Positions 32,768 through 41,507 of a DNA stretch of 64,000 nt are shown here, piece by piece. The stretch is from Pseudomonas sp. LBUM920 (GTDB lineage Bacteria; Pseudomonadota; Gammaproteobacteria; Pseudomonadales; Pseudomonadaceae): NCBI RefSeq assembly GCF_003852315.1, contig NZ_CP027762.1:1407501-1471500 (forward strand). Direction: 5' to 3'. The position numbers and the translations under genes are program-made. A model generated the notes under the pieces. That model worked only from the letters and a program-made list of their open reading frames with translations. It did not search any database and was not told where the DNA came from. Each line of letters opens with the position of its first letter. Positions within the stretch are counted from its first letter, which is position 1.

Positions 32768-35359
32768 TTACTCAGCCGTTGCCGGCTCAACCTTCGGCGC
32801 AGGTTTTGGCAGCGACGAGAGGAACGCCATGATCAGCGCCGCCACATACGGCAGCGACTGTACCAGCAGCATCACCACCCAGAAGCGTATGTCATTGCTC
32901 GGCAGGCCCTGCACCAGGTAGATCCCCAGCGCCGCGCCCCACAACAGCAACATGATGAACATTTCTTCGCGAGCTTCGGAAATCGCTACCCAGAAGCCGT
33001 GGTTATCCGCGTTTTTCGGGGTACGAAAGAACGGAATACTGGTGGTGAAGAAGCCGTACAACACCGCCTTGGCGATGGTGTGCGACAACGCCAGGCCGGC
33101 CAGCGCCGCGCAGAACGCATCTTTCAAGTTCACACCCACCGCACGGCGGTAGAGGAAAATGATCTTGCCCACTTTGAACACGAACAGCGCCAACGGCGGA
33201 ATCGCGAAAATCAGCAGCGGCGGATCAACCCGCGTTGGCACGATGATCATCGCCGCCGACCACAACAAGGCGCCCACGGTGAAGAAGATGTTCATGCCGT
33301 CCGCCACCCACGGCAACCAGCCTGCGAGGAAGTGGTAGCGCTGGCCACGGGTCAGCTCGGTGCCCTTGCCGCGCAGCAGGCTGGCGGTGTGGCGCTTGAT
33401 GATCTGGATCGCGCCGTAGGCCCAGCGGAAACGCTGCTTCTTGAAGTCGATAAAGGTATCGGGCATCAAGCCTTTGCCGTAGCTGTCGTGGTAATACGCC
33501 GCCGACAGGCCTTTCTCGAATACGCGCAGGCCCAGTTCGGCGTCTTCGCAGATGCACCAGTCAGCCCAGCCGAGTTCTTCGAGCACCGAGCGACGGGTCA
33601 TGGTCATGGTGCCGTGCTGGATGATCGCGTCGCGGTCGTTACGGGTGACCATGCCGATATGGAAGAAGCCTTTGTATTCCGCGTAGCAAAGCTTCTTGAA
33701 GGTGCTTTCGTTCTGGTCGCGGTAATCCTGCGGCGACTGCACCACGGCGATTTTCGGGTCGGCGAAGTGCGGCACCATGTGCTTGAGCCAGTTCGGCGAC
33801 ACGCAGTAGTCCGAGTCGATCACCGCGATCACTTCGGCGTCCTTGGCGGTGTGCGGGATCAGGTAGTTCAGCGCGCCGCCCTTGAAACCGGCCAGGGGCG
33901 AGACGTGGAAGAACTTGAAGCGCGGCCCGAGGGTTTCGCAGTAGTCGCGCACCGGTTCCCATACAGCCGGGTCCTTGGTGTTGTTGTCGATGATCAGGAC
34001 TTCATAGTCCGGGTAATCGAGGGCGGCGAGGGCGTCGAGGGTCTGTTTGACCATCTCCGGCGGCTCGTTGTAGCACGGCACATGAATCGACACTTTCGGG
34101 CGGTAGTCCGAATCGCCTTCCACCGGCAGGAATTCACGCCGGCGCTTGTGCGTCCACACCGCTTCCGCCAGTTCGTGGGCTTCGGTCAGCAACACGATAA
34201 ACACCCCGAGGGCGCCCAGTGCCAACAAGATCCCCACGGTCACGCTGAACCAGGTGCTGTATTGCTGGCTGTAGTCGTAGCCGATCCACACCAGGACCGA
34301 GCCGCACAGGAACGCGATAAAGGTCAGGAACGTACGGCCACGCTGGCGCAGGGCCGAGCCGTCGATCATCAGCAAGGTCAGCGACAGCAGCGCAAGCACT
34401 ACCGAGCCGATGGCCAGCACGCGCCATTGCGGGATCGCGACCACCGGGCCTTCAAAGTTGAATTTCTGCTGGCGCGCGGCGTTGTACACGCCCCAATAGG
34501 CGCCGGCCGAGCCTTCGTCGCTGACTTTCCACGGCTGATCGAACGCCTCGATCACGAAGTAGTTGTAGCCCTGGCGGTTGAGCTTGTTGACCAGCGTACG
34601 CAGGTAAATCGCCTGGTCGGCGGGCGAGGTTTCATTGCCCCCACGCATACGGCCGTTACTCGGCCAGCCAACCTCCGACAGCAGCAGCGGCTTTTTCGGG
34701 AACAGTTTCTTCAGATCCCGGGCGCGGTCGAGTACGTATTGGCCGGCCTTGTCCATCGGAATAAATTCCCAGAACGGCAGGATGTGCGCGGCGATCAGGT
34801 CGACGTGCTTGGCCAGTTGCGGGTTCTTTTCCCAAATGTGCCATTGCTCGGACGTCGTTACCGGCACTTTCACGGCGGCGCGCACGCGGTCGAGCAGCGC
34901 AATCAGCGCCTCCGGGGTGATTTCTTCACGGAACAACGCTTCGTTACCGACCACCACGCGCACGACGCTGCGTGAGCTGTTGGCCAGTTCGATGGCCCGC
35001 TGGATCTCGCGTTCGTTACGCGCAAGGTCCGGGCTGATCCAGATGCCCAGCGTCACGCGCAGGCCGAACTCTTCTGCCAGCTTGGGGATGTCGCCCAGGG
35101 TGCCGTCGACCGAGTAGGTACGGATGTTGTCCGTCAGCTTGCTCATGATCTCGAGGTCACGACGCATTTCTTCGTCGCTTGGGTACTGGTCTTTCTGCGG
35201 GAACTGGCCTTGCTGGAACGGCGAGTAGGAGAACCCGGAGATCTGTTCAGGCCAGTTGGGTGTGGTGACCGGGCGGTTGATCAGCGCCCAGAAACCGGTG
35301 AACAGCGCGGCAATTGCCAGCACCACCACTAGGTTGAGTCCAAATTTACGCGATGACAT
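32768..35359 (-). CDS. ndvB: NdvB-like glucan synthase (glycoside hydrolase-like + GT2)
   Basis: An 863-residue inner-membrane protein. After a signal-anchor, residues about 30-300 resemble GH17-like glucanases (VVVGNEALFREEITPEAL, LLLSEVGWPSNG). A transmembrane block, a family 2 glycosyltransferase domain (IHVPCYNEP, VIDSDY, CEDAELGLR, the QxxRW-like KQRFRWAYGAI) and more membrane helices follow. This matches P. aeruginosa NdvB, which makes periplasmic cyclic beta-1,3-glucans linked to biofilm antibiotic tolerance. ATG 35359 is chosen because it gives the signal-anchor; the frame upstream has none. dapE follows. Confidence 0.88.
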   Translation of the reverse strand: MSSRKFGLNLVVVLAIAALFTGFWALINRPVTTPNWPEQISGFSYSPFQQGQFPQKDQYPSDEEMRRDLEIMSKLTDNIRTYSVDGTLGDIPKLAEEFGLRVTLGIWISPDLARNEREIQRAIELANSSRSVVRVVVGNEALFREEITPEALIALLDRVRAAVKVPVTTSEQWHIWEKNPQLAKHVDLIAAHILPFWEFIPMDKAGQYVLDRARDLKKLFPKKPLLLSEVGWPSNGRMRGGNETSPADQAIYLRTLVNKLNRQGYNYFVIEAFDQPWKVSDEGSAGAYWGVYNAARQQKFNFEGPVVAIPQWRVLAIGSVVLALLSLTLLMIDGSALRQRGRTFLTFIAFLCGSVLVWIGYDYSQQYSTWFSVTVGILLALGALGVFIVLLTEAHELAEAVWTHKRRREFLPVEGDSDYRPKVSIHVPCYNEPPEMVKQTLDALAALDYPDYEVLIIDNNTKDPAVWEPVRDYCETLGPRFKFFHVSPLAGFKGGALNYLIPHTAKDAEVIAVIDSDYCVSPNWLKHMVPHFADPKIAVVQSPQDYRDQNESTFKKLCYAEYKGFFHIGMVTRNDRDAIIQHGTMTMTRRSVLEELGWADWCICEDAELGLRVFEKGLSAAYYHDSYGKGLMPDTFIDFKKQRFRWAYGAIQIIKRHTASLLRGKGTELTRGQRYHFLAGWLPWVADGMNIFFTVGALLWSAAMIIVPTRVDPPLLIFAIPPLALFVFKVGKIIFLYRRAVGVNLKDAFCAALAGLALSHTIAKAVLYGFFTTSIPFFRTPKNADNHGFWVAISEAREEMFIMLLLWGAALGIYLVQGLPSNDIRFWVVMLLVQSLPYVAALIMAFLSSLPKPAPKVEPATAE

Positions 35360-35576
35360 GGCTATCTCGGGTTCCAAAGGGTGTGGAACGAAAAGAGGTG
35401 TCGGCTTACGCCGAACGGCGCGCATCCTACACTGGCCTTTCCCCGAGCGTACAGCAGACAGAGAAAAGCCGGACGTTAGTCCGCGAATGTTCACCTAAGT
35501 TCTTTACTTGTAGCTGGAAGCTTCGAACTTGTCGCTGCGTAGTCCATAATGCGCGCCGGTTTTTGGGGTAATGGTC

Positions 35577-36386
35577 ATGAGCACAGAAGATCCGCGGTTT
35601 GCAGGCGTCGCCCGCTTGTATGGCATTGAAGGCCTGGAACGCTTGAAAGCGGCCCATGTGGCGATCGTCGGCGTCGGCGGCGTAGGCTCGTGGGCGGCGG
35701 AAGCCATGGCCCGTTGCGGGGTGGGCGAGATTTCGCTGTTTGACCTGGACGACGTCTGCGTCAGCAACAGCAACCGCCAGTTGCACGCGCTGGACAGCAC
35801 CGTGGGCAAGCCCAAGGTCGAAGTCATGGCCGAGCGCCTGCGCGCTATCAACCCCGATTGCACCGTGCATGCGGTGGCGGACTTCGTGACCCGCGACACC
35901 ATGGCCGAGTACATCACGCCGACTATCGATTGCGTGATCGACTGCATCGACGCCGTCAACGCCAAGGCAGCGCTGATTGCCTGGTGCAAGCGCCGCAAGA
36001 TCCAGATCATCACCACCGGCGGCGCCGGCGGGCAGATCGACCCGACGCTGATCCAGGTGTGCGACCTGAACCGCACCTTTAATGACCCACTGGCCTCGAA
36101 GGTGCGCTCCACGTTGCGCCGCGATTACGGTTTCTCCCGCACCGTGACCCGCCATTACAGCGTGCCGTGCGTGTTTTCTACCGAGCAGCTGCGCTATCCC
36201 AAGCCGGACGGCAGCATTTGTCTGCAAAAAAGTTTTGTTGGGGATGGGGTGAAGCTGGACTGCGCGGGCGGGTTTGGCGCGGTGATGATGGTGACGGCGA
36301 CCTTTGGCATGGTCGCGGCCACCAAGGCGGTGGACAAAATTGTGGCAGGGGTGCGCAGGCCTTCGGAGCGGGTTAAAGCCAGCTAA
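35577..36386 (+). CDS. tcdA: tRNA threonylcarbamoyladenosine dehydratase
   Basis: A 269-residue E1-like enzyme that converts t6A37 to the cyclic ct6A form using ATP. It has the nucleotide-binding loop GVGGVGSWAAEA, DLDDVCVSNSNRQ and a Cys region RHYSVPCVF. It is divergent from ndvB and next to csdE-csdA, whose products act with TcdA (CsdL) in E. coli. ATG 35577 is preferred to ATG 35571 on ribosome-site spacing. Confidence 0.95.
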   Translation: MSTEDPRFAGVARLYGIEGLERLKAAHVAIVGVGGVGSWAAEAMARCGVGEISLFDLDDVCVSNSNRQLHALDSTVGKPKVEVMAERLRAINPDCTVHAVADFVTRDTMAEYITPTIDCVIDCIDAVNAKAALIAWCKRRKIQIITTGGAGGQIDPTLIQVCDLNRTFNDPLASKVRSTLRRDYGFSRTVTRHYSVPCVFSTEQLRYPKPDGSICLQKSFVGDGVKLDCAGGFGAVMMVTATFGMVAATKAVDKIVAGVRRPSERVKAS

Positions 36387-36413
36387 ATCCTACAGCCGAA
36401 CATAGACCGAAAT

Positions 36414-36501
36414 ATGGGAGCGGGCTTGCTCGCGAAGGCAGAGTGTCAGTCAATCCATCAATGACTGAACCACCGCCTTCGCGAGCAAGCCCGCTCCCAC
36501 A
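36414..36501. repeat. REPIN, GGGCTTGCTCGCGAA subtype
   Basis: Inverted pair TATGGGAGCGGGCTTGCTCGCGAAGGC / GCCTTCGCGAGCAAGCCCGCTCCCACA with a 35-nt spacer, between the convergent tcdA and csdE genes. Confidence 0.93.
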
Positions 36502-36502
36502 T

Positions 36503-36916
36503 TCAGTTTTGTGTAAGGCTCAGGTCTCGCATGCGTAGCAGGACTGCGTTGAGGCCGTTACTGCGCGACGGCGACAACTGCCGTGACAGGCCAAGCTGGG
36601 CAAACCAGTCGGGCAGGTCAACGGCCTGCAACTGCGCCGCAGATAAGCCATTGACCCGCGCCAGCAGCAACGCCACCAACCCACGAATCATGCGCGCATC
36701 GCTGCTGGCGGCGAACTGCCAATGGCCATTCTCAATGCGCCCCACCAACCACACCAGGCTTTCGCAGCCCTGCACCAGGTTGGCGTCGACTTTGTCCGCA
36801 TCCGCCAAGACTGGCAGGCGCTCGCCCCATTGCATCAGCATCCGCGCGCGCTGCTCCCAACTGCCGACCGCCTGAAAGGCGTGCAGGGCTGCGGCGGCTT
36901 CGGCCGGCAAGCTCAT
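36503..36916 (-). CDS. csdE: SufE-family sulfur acceptor (CsdE)
   Basis: A 137-residue SufE-like protein with the sulfur-accepting Cys51 in VQGCESLVWL. It takes persulfide sulfur from the cysteine desulfurase encoded just upstream. The desulfurase stop overlaps its ATG (ATGA). TcdA (CsdL) is encoded nearby on the opposite strand. Confidence 0.92.
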   Translation of the reverse strand: MSLPAEAAAALHAFQAVGSWEQRARMLMQWGERLPVLADADKVDANLVQGCESLVWLVGRIENGHWQFAASSDARMIRGLVALLLARVNGLSAAQLQAVDLPDWFAQLGLSRQLSPSRSNGLNAVLLRMRDLSLTQN

Positions 36917-38118
36917 CGCAACATATCCAGCGCCTGGTCGAGCGCTTCAAAGAAGCGCTCCAGGTCATCGGAGTCGTTGTACAGCGCCAGGGACACGCGG
37001 ATCGCCCCCGACAAGTGCATTGCCTTGAGCAACGGCATCGCGCAATGGTGGCCGGCGCGCACGGCGATGCCCTGTTCGGTCAGCAGGTGGGCGAGGTCGG
37101 CGTTGTGTATGCCTTCCACCACAAAGCAGGCCAAAGCTACGTGAGGCGATCCCAACACGCGGATGCCATTGCGTGCCTGGAGGCCGCGCAGCAGGTAGTC
37201 GTGCAGCGCCGCTTCATGCGAGACCACGGCGTGCGGGTCCAGCGAGCTCAGGTAATCCAGGCTGGCACCCAGGCCGATCACGCTGGCGATCGGTGGCGTA
37301 CCGGCTTCAAAACCCAGCGGGGCAGGGCGGAAACTGGCGCTGTGGTAGTCCGCCTGTTGCACCATCTCGCCGCCGAACTGCCAGTGGCGCAAGTGATGCA
37401 GGGCTTCGTGGCGGCCAAACAGCACGCCGACGCCGTCCGGGCCATACAGTTTGTGGCTGGAAAACACGTAGAAGTCGCACCCCAGCGCCTGCACTTCATG
37501 GCGGCCATGCACGATGCCCTGGGCACCATCGACCACGGTCAGCGCGCCGTGTGCCCGCCCCATCGCCAGCAAGGCGTCCAAGGGCTGCCAGGTGCCAAGT
37601 ACATTGGAAAGCTGGCTCACCGCCAACACGCGCGTGCGCGGGCCGATCAATCCGGCGGCAGCGTGCAGGTCAATCACGCCGTCGTCACCCAGTGGCAACA
37701 CCACCAGCGTGAGCGCGCGACGTTTGGCCAGTTGCTGCCAGGGCAGCAGGTTGGCGTGGTGTTCGAGGGCGCTGATAACAATTTCATCGCCCGCATTGAA
37801 TAAGTGCTCAAGGCCATAGGCCAGGAGGTTCAGCGCAGAGGTTGCGCCGTGGGTAAAGATGATTTGCCCGCTGTCACCTGCGTTAAGCCACTGCGCGACC
37901 TTGCTGCGACTGTCTTCAAACGCCTGGGTCGCATGGGCGCCCGGCAAATGTTGGGCTCGGTGCACATTGGCTGCGCCATTGGCATAGTAATGGCTGATGG
38001 CATCCAACAGGGCCTGGGGTTTTTGCGTGGTGGCGGCGTTGTCCAGGTAGGTCTGGTCTTGCCGTTGCAGGGTGGCGATGGCCGGAAAGTCGGCGCGCCA
38101 GGGAGAGGGCACAAGCAT
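36913..38118 (-). CDS. csdA: Cysteine desulfurase, SufS/CsdA type
   Basis: A 401-residue PLP enzyme taking sulfur from cysteine as an enzyme-bound persulfide. The PLP lysine is Lys223 (FSSHKLYGPDG) and the group II signature YLDNAATTQKP lies near the N-terminus. Pairing with csdE favours CsdA over SufS. The frame continues three codons upstream to a possible TTG start at 38127; ATG 38118 is preferred. Confidence 0.93.
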   Translation of the reverse strand: MLVPSPWRADFPAIATLQRQDQTYLDNAATTQKPQALLDAISHYYANGAANVHRAQHLPGAHATQAFEDSRSKVAQWLNAGDSGQIIFTHGATSALNLLAYGLEHLFNAGDEIVISALEHHANLLPWQQLAKRRALTLVVLPLGDDGVIDLHAAAGLIGPRTRVLAVSQLSNVLGTWQPLDALLAMGRAHGALTVVDGAQGIVHGRHEVQALGCDFYVFSSHKLYGPDGVGVLFGRHEALHHLRHWQFGGEMVQQADYHSASFRPAPLGFEAGTPPIASVIGLGASLDYLSSLDPHAVVSHEAALHDYLLRGLQARNGIRVLGSPHVALACFVVEGIHNADLAHLLTEQGIAVRAGHHCAMPLLKAMHLSGAIRVSLALYNDSDDLERFFEALDQALDMLR

Positions 38119-38185
38119 GGTGTTCAAGACTCGTATAAGCGGGCCGACCCGGAGGCGCGACCCGCTAGTGGCATCGAGTGGCTGC

Positions 38186-39220
38186 TTAGTTGTGAGCGTG
38201 CAGCGCTTCGTTCAGTTCGATGGCCGATTTGTGGGTTTTGCACTCCACGGCACCGGTCTCGGAGTTACGGCGGAACAGCAGGTCCGGTTGGCCGGCCAGC
38301 TCGCGCGCCTTGACCACTTTGACCAGTTGGTTCTGCTCGTCCAGCAGCGCGACTTTGGTGCCGGCGGTGACGTACAGGCCCGACTCCACGGTATTGCGGT
38401 CGCCCAACGGGATACCGATACCGGCGTTGGCGCCGATCAGGCAGCCTTCGCCAACCTTGATCACGATGTTGCCGCCGCCCGACAGGGTGCCCATGGTGGA
38501 GCAACCGCCGCCCAGGTCCGAGCCCTTGCCGACGAACACGCCAGCGGAGACGCGGCCTTCGATCATGCCCGGGCCTTCGGTGCCGGCGTTGAAGTTGACG
38601 AAACCTTCGTGCATCACGGTAGTGCCTTCGCCCACATAGGCGCCCAGGCGGATACGCGCGGCGTCAGCGATACGCACGCCGGCCGGGACCACGTAGTCGG
38701 TCATTTTCGGGAACTTGTCCACCGAGAACACTTCCAGCAGGTCGCCACGCAGGCGTGCTTCCAGTTGGCGTTCGGCCAGCTCGCTGATGTCGATGGCGCC
38801 CTGGCTGGTCCATGCCACGTTCGGCAGTTGCGGGAATACGCCGGCCAGGCTCAGGCCGTGCGGCTTGACCAGGCGGTGCGACAGCAGGTGCAGCTTGAGG
38901 TAAGCCTCAGGCGTGGAGGTCAGTGCAGCGTCTTCGGCCAGCAGGGTCGCGACCAGCGGAGTGTGGCTTTCAGCCAGACGGCTCAGCAGGGCGGCTTGAG
39001 CAGCGTCGACGCCTTTGAGCGCGTCAGCCAGTTGCAACGCCTGGGAGACGGTGAAGGTGATGGCCTGGTTGCCTTCGGTGTAGCCCAGGATCGGCGCAAT
39101 GGCTGCGACGATCTCGGCCGATGGATTGAGCAACGGTTGTGCGTAAAACACTTCCAGCCAAGCACCTTGGCGGTTCTGAGTGCCGACGCCGAAGCCCAGG
39201 CTGAACAGGGAATTGGACAT
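38186..39220 (-). CDS. dapD: Tetrahydrodipicolinate N-succinyltransferase
   Basis: A 344-residue left-handed beta-helix acyltransferase adding succinyl from succinyl-CoA to tetrahydrodipicolinate, the step before DapC and DapE. Hexapeptide-like repeats span about 180-290 (GVRIADAARIRLGAY, then GGGCSTMGTLSGGG). It is the longer DapD type found in Pseudomonas. GAGGTAAC precedes ATG 39220. Confidence 0.95.
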   Translation of the reverse strand: MSNSLFSLGFGVGTQNRQGAWLEVFYAQPLLNPSAEIVAAIAPILGYTEGNQAITFTVSQALQLADALKGVDAAQAALLSRLAESHTPLVATLLAEDAALTSTPEAYLKLHLLSHRLVKPHGLSLAGVFPQLPNVAWTSQGAIDISELAERQLEARLRGDLLEVFSVDKFPKMTDYVVPAGVRIADAARIRLGAYVGEGTTVMHEGFVNFNAGTEGPGMIEGRVSAGVFVGKGSDLGGGCSTMGTLSGGGNIVIKVGEGCLIGANAGIGIPLGDRNTVESGLYVTAGTKVALLDEQNQLVKVVKARELAGQPDLLFRRNSETGAVECKTHKSAIELNEALHAHN

Positions 39221-39251
39221 GCTGTTACCTCTACAAAAATGGAAGGCTGGC

Positions 39252-39614
39252 CTACTTGAGGGCCGCCGAATAACTATCTGGCTTGAAGCCAATCAGGGTT
39301 CTGTCACCGAGATCGAGCACCGGGCGCTTGATCATCGAGGGTTGTGCGAGCATCAATTCAATGGCTTTCGACTGATCGAGATCGGCTTTGCGTTCGTCTT
39401 CGAGTTTGCGAAAGGTGGTGCCCGCACGGTTCAAAACCACCTGCCAACCGTGCTCGTTGCACCATTGGGTCAAGTGTTCGCGGTCGATACCGGCCGTTTT
39501 GTAGTCGTGAAACTCATAGTTCACAGCGTGCTCATCGAGCCAGGTGCGCGCTTTTTTCATGGTGTCGCAGGCTTTGATGCCGAAAAGGTGCAACGTTTTG
39601 CTTGAAGCGGTCAA
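39252..39614 (-). CDS. ArsC/Spx-family reductase (YffB-like)
   Basis: A 120-residue thioredoxin-fold protein of the ArsC/YffB group, with the single Cys in FGIKACDTMKKA and the Arg/Pro segments SMIKRPVLDLG. Whether it reduces arsenate or glutathione-mixed disulfides is unknown. The start is probably TTG 39614, preceded by a strong GGGGGG run; no ATG fits the conserved N-terminus. It lies upstream of dapD on the same strand. Confidence 0.88.
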   Translation of the reverse strand: MTASSKTLHLFGIKACDTMKKARTWLDEHAVNYEFHDYKTAGIDREHLTQWCNEHGWQVVLNRAGTTFRKLEDERKADLDQSKAIELMLAQPSMIKRPVLDLGDRTLIGFKPDSYSAALK

Positions 39615-39853
39615 GGAATTGCCCCCCTTTGGACCAAGTAGAAACGAAAGGTCACGGATTATGCCATGACCAGCAGGTTTGGGTGCCGCTCGTCATGCTT
39701 GCTGATGGCGCCGTGCGACTTTTGTGCAAAAGCCATGGCGCGCCATGGCCGCGTAACATGGCTGGTTAACATAGCCGAGTAATATGGCACTTCAACGGCC
39801 AGTTGTTGCCTGATGGGTGTCGTTGCAAGTCGATTGTCCGGGAAACCCGCTTT

Positions 39854-41497
39854 ATGCAAACCGCCTACACCGTTCTTATTCTGCTGATGCTGGTCAGCGT
39901 TTCGCGCCTGGTCGGGCGCATCATTCCTCTGCCGTTGCCCCTGGTGCAGATCGCCGCCGGCGCCTTGCTGGCCTGGCCGACCCTCGGGCTGCATGTGGCG
40001 CTGGACCCTGAGTTGTTTCTGTTTCTGTTCCTGCCACCGCTGTTGTTCTCGGATGGCTGGCGCATGCCCAAGCGCGAGTTCTGGCGATTGCGTGGCCCGA
40101 TTCTGACGTTGGCGGTGGGGCTGGTGCTGTTCACCGTGGTGGGCGCCGGGTATTTCATTCATTGGATATTGCCTACGATCCCATTGCCGGTGGCCTTCGC
40201 CCTGGCGGCGGTTTTATCGCCGACGGATGCCGTGGCGGTGTCGGCCATTGCCCAGAATCGTCTGCCCAAGCCGTTGATGCACATGCTTCAGGGCGAAGCG
40301 TTGATGAATGATGCCTCGGGTCTGGTGACCTTCAAGTTCGCCCTGGCGGCGGCGCTGACCGGCGTGTTTTCCCTGGCGGATGCCAGCCTGACTTTTGTGC
40401 TGGTCGCCGTGGGAGGCTTGGCGGTTGGCGTGGCGCTGAGCTGGCTGGTGGGCCGTTTGCGCGCCTGGATGATCGCGCGCGGTTGGGATGACCCGGCCAC
40501 GCATGTGGTGTTCATGTTGCTGTTGCCGTTTGCGGCCTATGTATTGGCGGAGCGCCTGGGCGCATCGGGCATTCTCTCGGCGGTGGCCGCGGGCATGATG
40601 CAAAGCTGGCTCGACCTGTTGCCGCGCCAGACCAGCACGCGCTTGCTTAACCGCAGTGTCTGGTCGCTGCTGGAGTTTGCCTTCAATGGCCTGATCTTCC
40701 TGCTGTTGGGCCTGCAACTGCCGGACATCATCAAGGCGGTGGTCAGCCATGAGACAACGTTGTGGCCCACCCTGCTGTATCGCTGCCTGGACGTGATTGC
40801 GATCTTTGTGGTGCTGGTGGTGTTGCGCTTTATCTGGGTGCAGAGCATCTGGCGCCTGTCGGGTTTACTGCGGCGCCTGCGGGGCAAAAGCGAACTGACC
40901 ATGGTGCCGACCGCGCGCTCCTGCTGGCTATTGACGGTCGGCGGCGTACGCGGTGCGGTGACCCTGGCCGGTGTGATGTCGGTGCCCCTGCTGCTGGCGC
41001 CGGGCGCGGCCTTCCCCGAGCGCGACCTGCTGATTTTCATCGCTGCCGGGGTGATTTTGCTATCGCTGATCGCCGCTTGCATCGCGCTGCCGTTGCTGTT
41101 GCGCGGCATCGAGCAAAGTCCCGATGAAAAGCGTCATAACGAAGTGCGCGAGGCGTGGAAAAAGACCGCCGTGGCGGCGATCCATGCCCTTGAAGCGGAA
41201 GAACCCGCCGAAACCGAAACCTCGGACGCCGCTCAGGCCGCACTGGCGGCTGAGCTCAAGGCGCGGCTGATGTCGGAATATCGCCATCAGCTGGAAGTGT
41301 TCAATGACTCCGCCGACGCCCAGGCGCTGGCGCTGCAGATGGACCAGCTGGAGCGTAAATTACGCCTCAAGGCCCTGCGAGCGCAGCGATTGGAGTTGTA
41401 CAGCTTGAGCCGTCATCACCAGATTGGTGATGACGTTTTGCGCGAAGTGCTGGCGGATCTGGACATGAGTGAGGCGAACCTGGGTCATGTGAAATGA
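39854..41497 (+). CDS. CPA1-family Na+/H+ antiporter
   Basis: A 547-residue protein with about 12 transmembrane helices and a charged C-terminal cytoplasmic tail of about 120 residues (from EQSPDEKRHNE). CPA1 signature segments include VLSPTDAVAVSAIA and GEALMNDASGL, with the ND pair expected for ion binding. It resembles YjcE/NhaP-type antiporters. Likely exchanges Na+ (or K+) for protons. The start is ATG 39854. Confidence 0.92.
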   Translation: MQTAYTVLILLMLVSVSRLVGRIIPLPLPLVQIAAGALLAWPTLGLHVALDPELFLFLFLPPLLFSDGWRMPKREFWRLRGPILTLAVGLVLFTVVGAGYFIHWILPTIPLPVAFALAAVLSPTDAVAVSAIAQNRLPKPLMHMLQGEALMNDASGLVTFKFALAAALTGVFSLADASLTFVLVAVGGLAVGVALSWLVGRLRAWMIARGWDDPATHVVFMLLLPFAAYVLAERLGASGILSAVAAGMMQSWLDLLPRQTSTRLLNRSVWSLLEFAFNGLIFLLLGLQLPDIIKAVVSHETTLWPTLLYRCLDVIAIFVVLVVLRFIWVQSIWRLSGLLRRLRGKSELTMVPTARSCWLLTVGGVRGAVTLAGVMSVPLLLAPGAAFPERDLLIFIAAGVILLSLIAACIALPLLLRGIEQSPDEKRHNEVREAWKKTAVAAIHALEAEEPAETETSDAAQAALAAELKARLMSEYRHQLEVFNDSADAQALALQMDQLERKLRLKALRAQRLELYSLSRHHQIGDDVLREVLADLDMSEANLGHVK

Positions 41498-41507
41498 CCC
41501 ATGAGTG

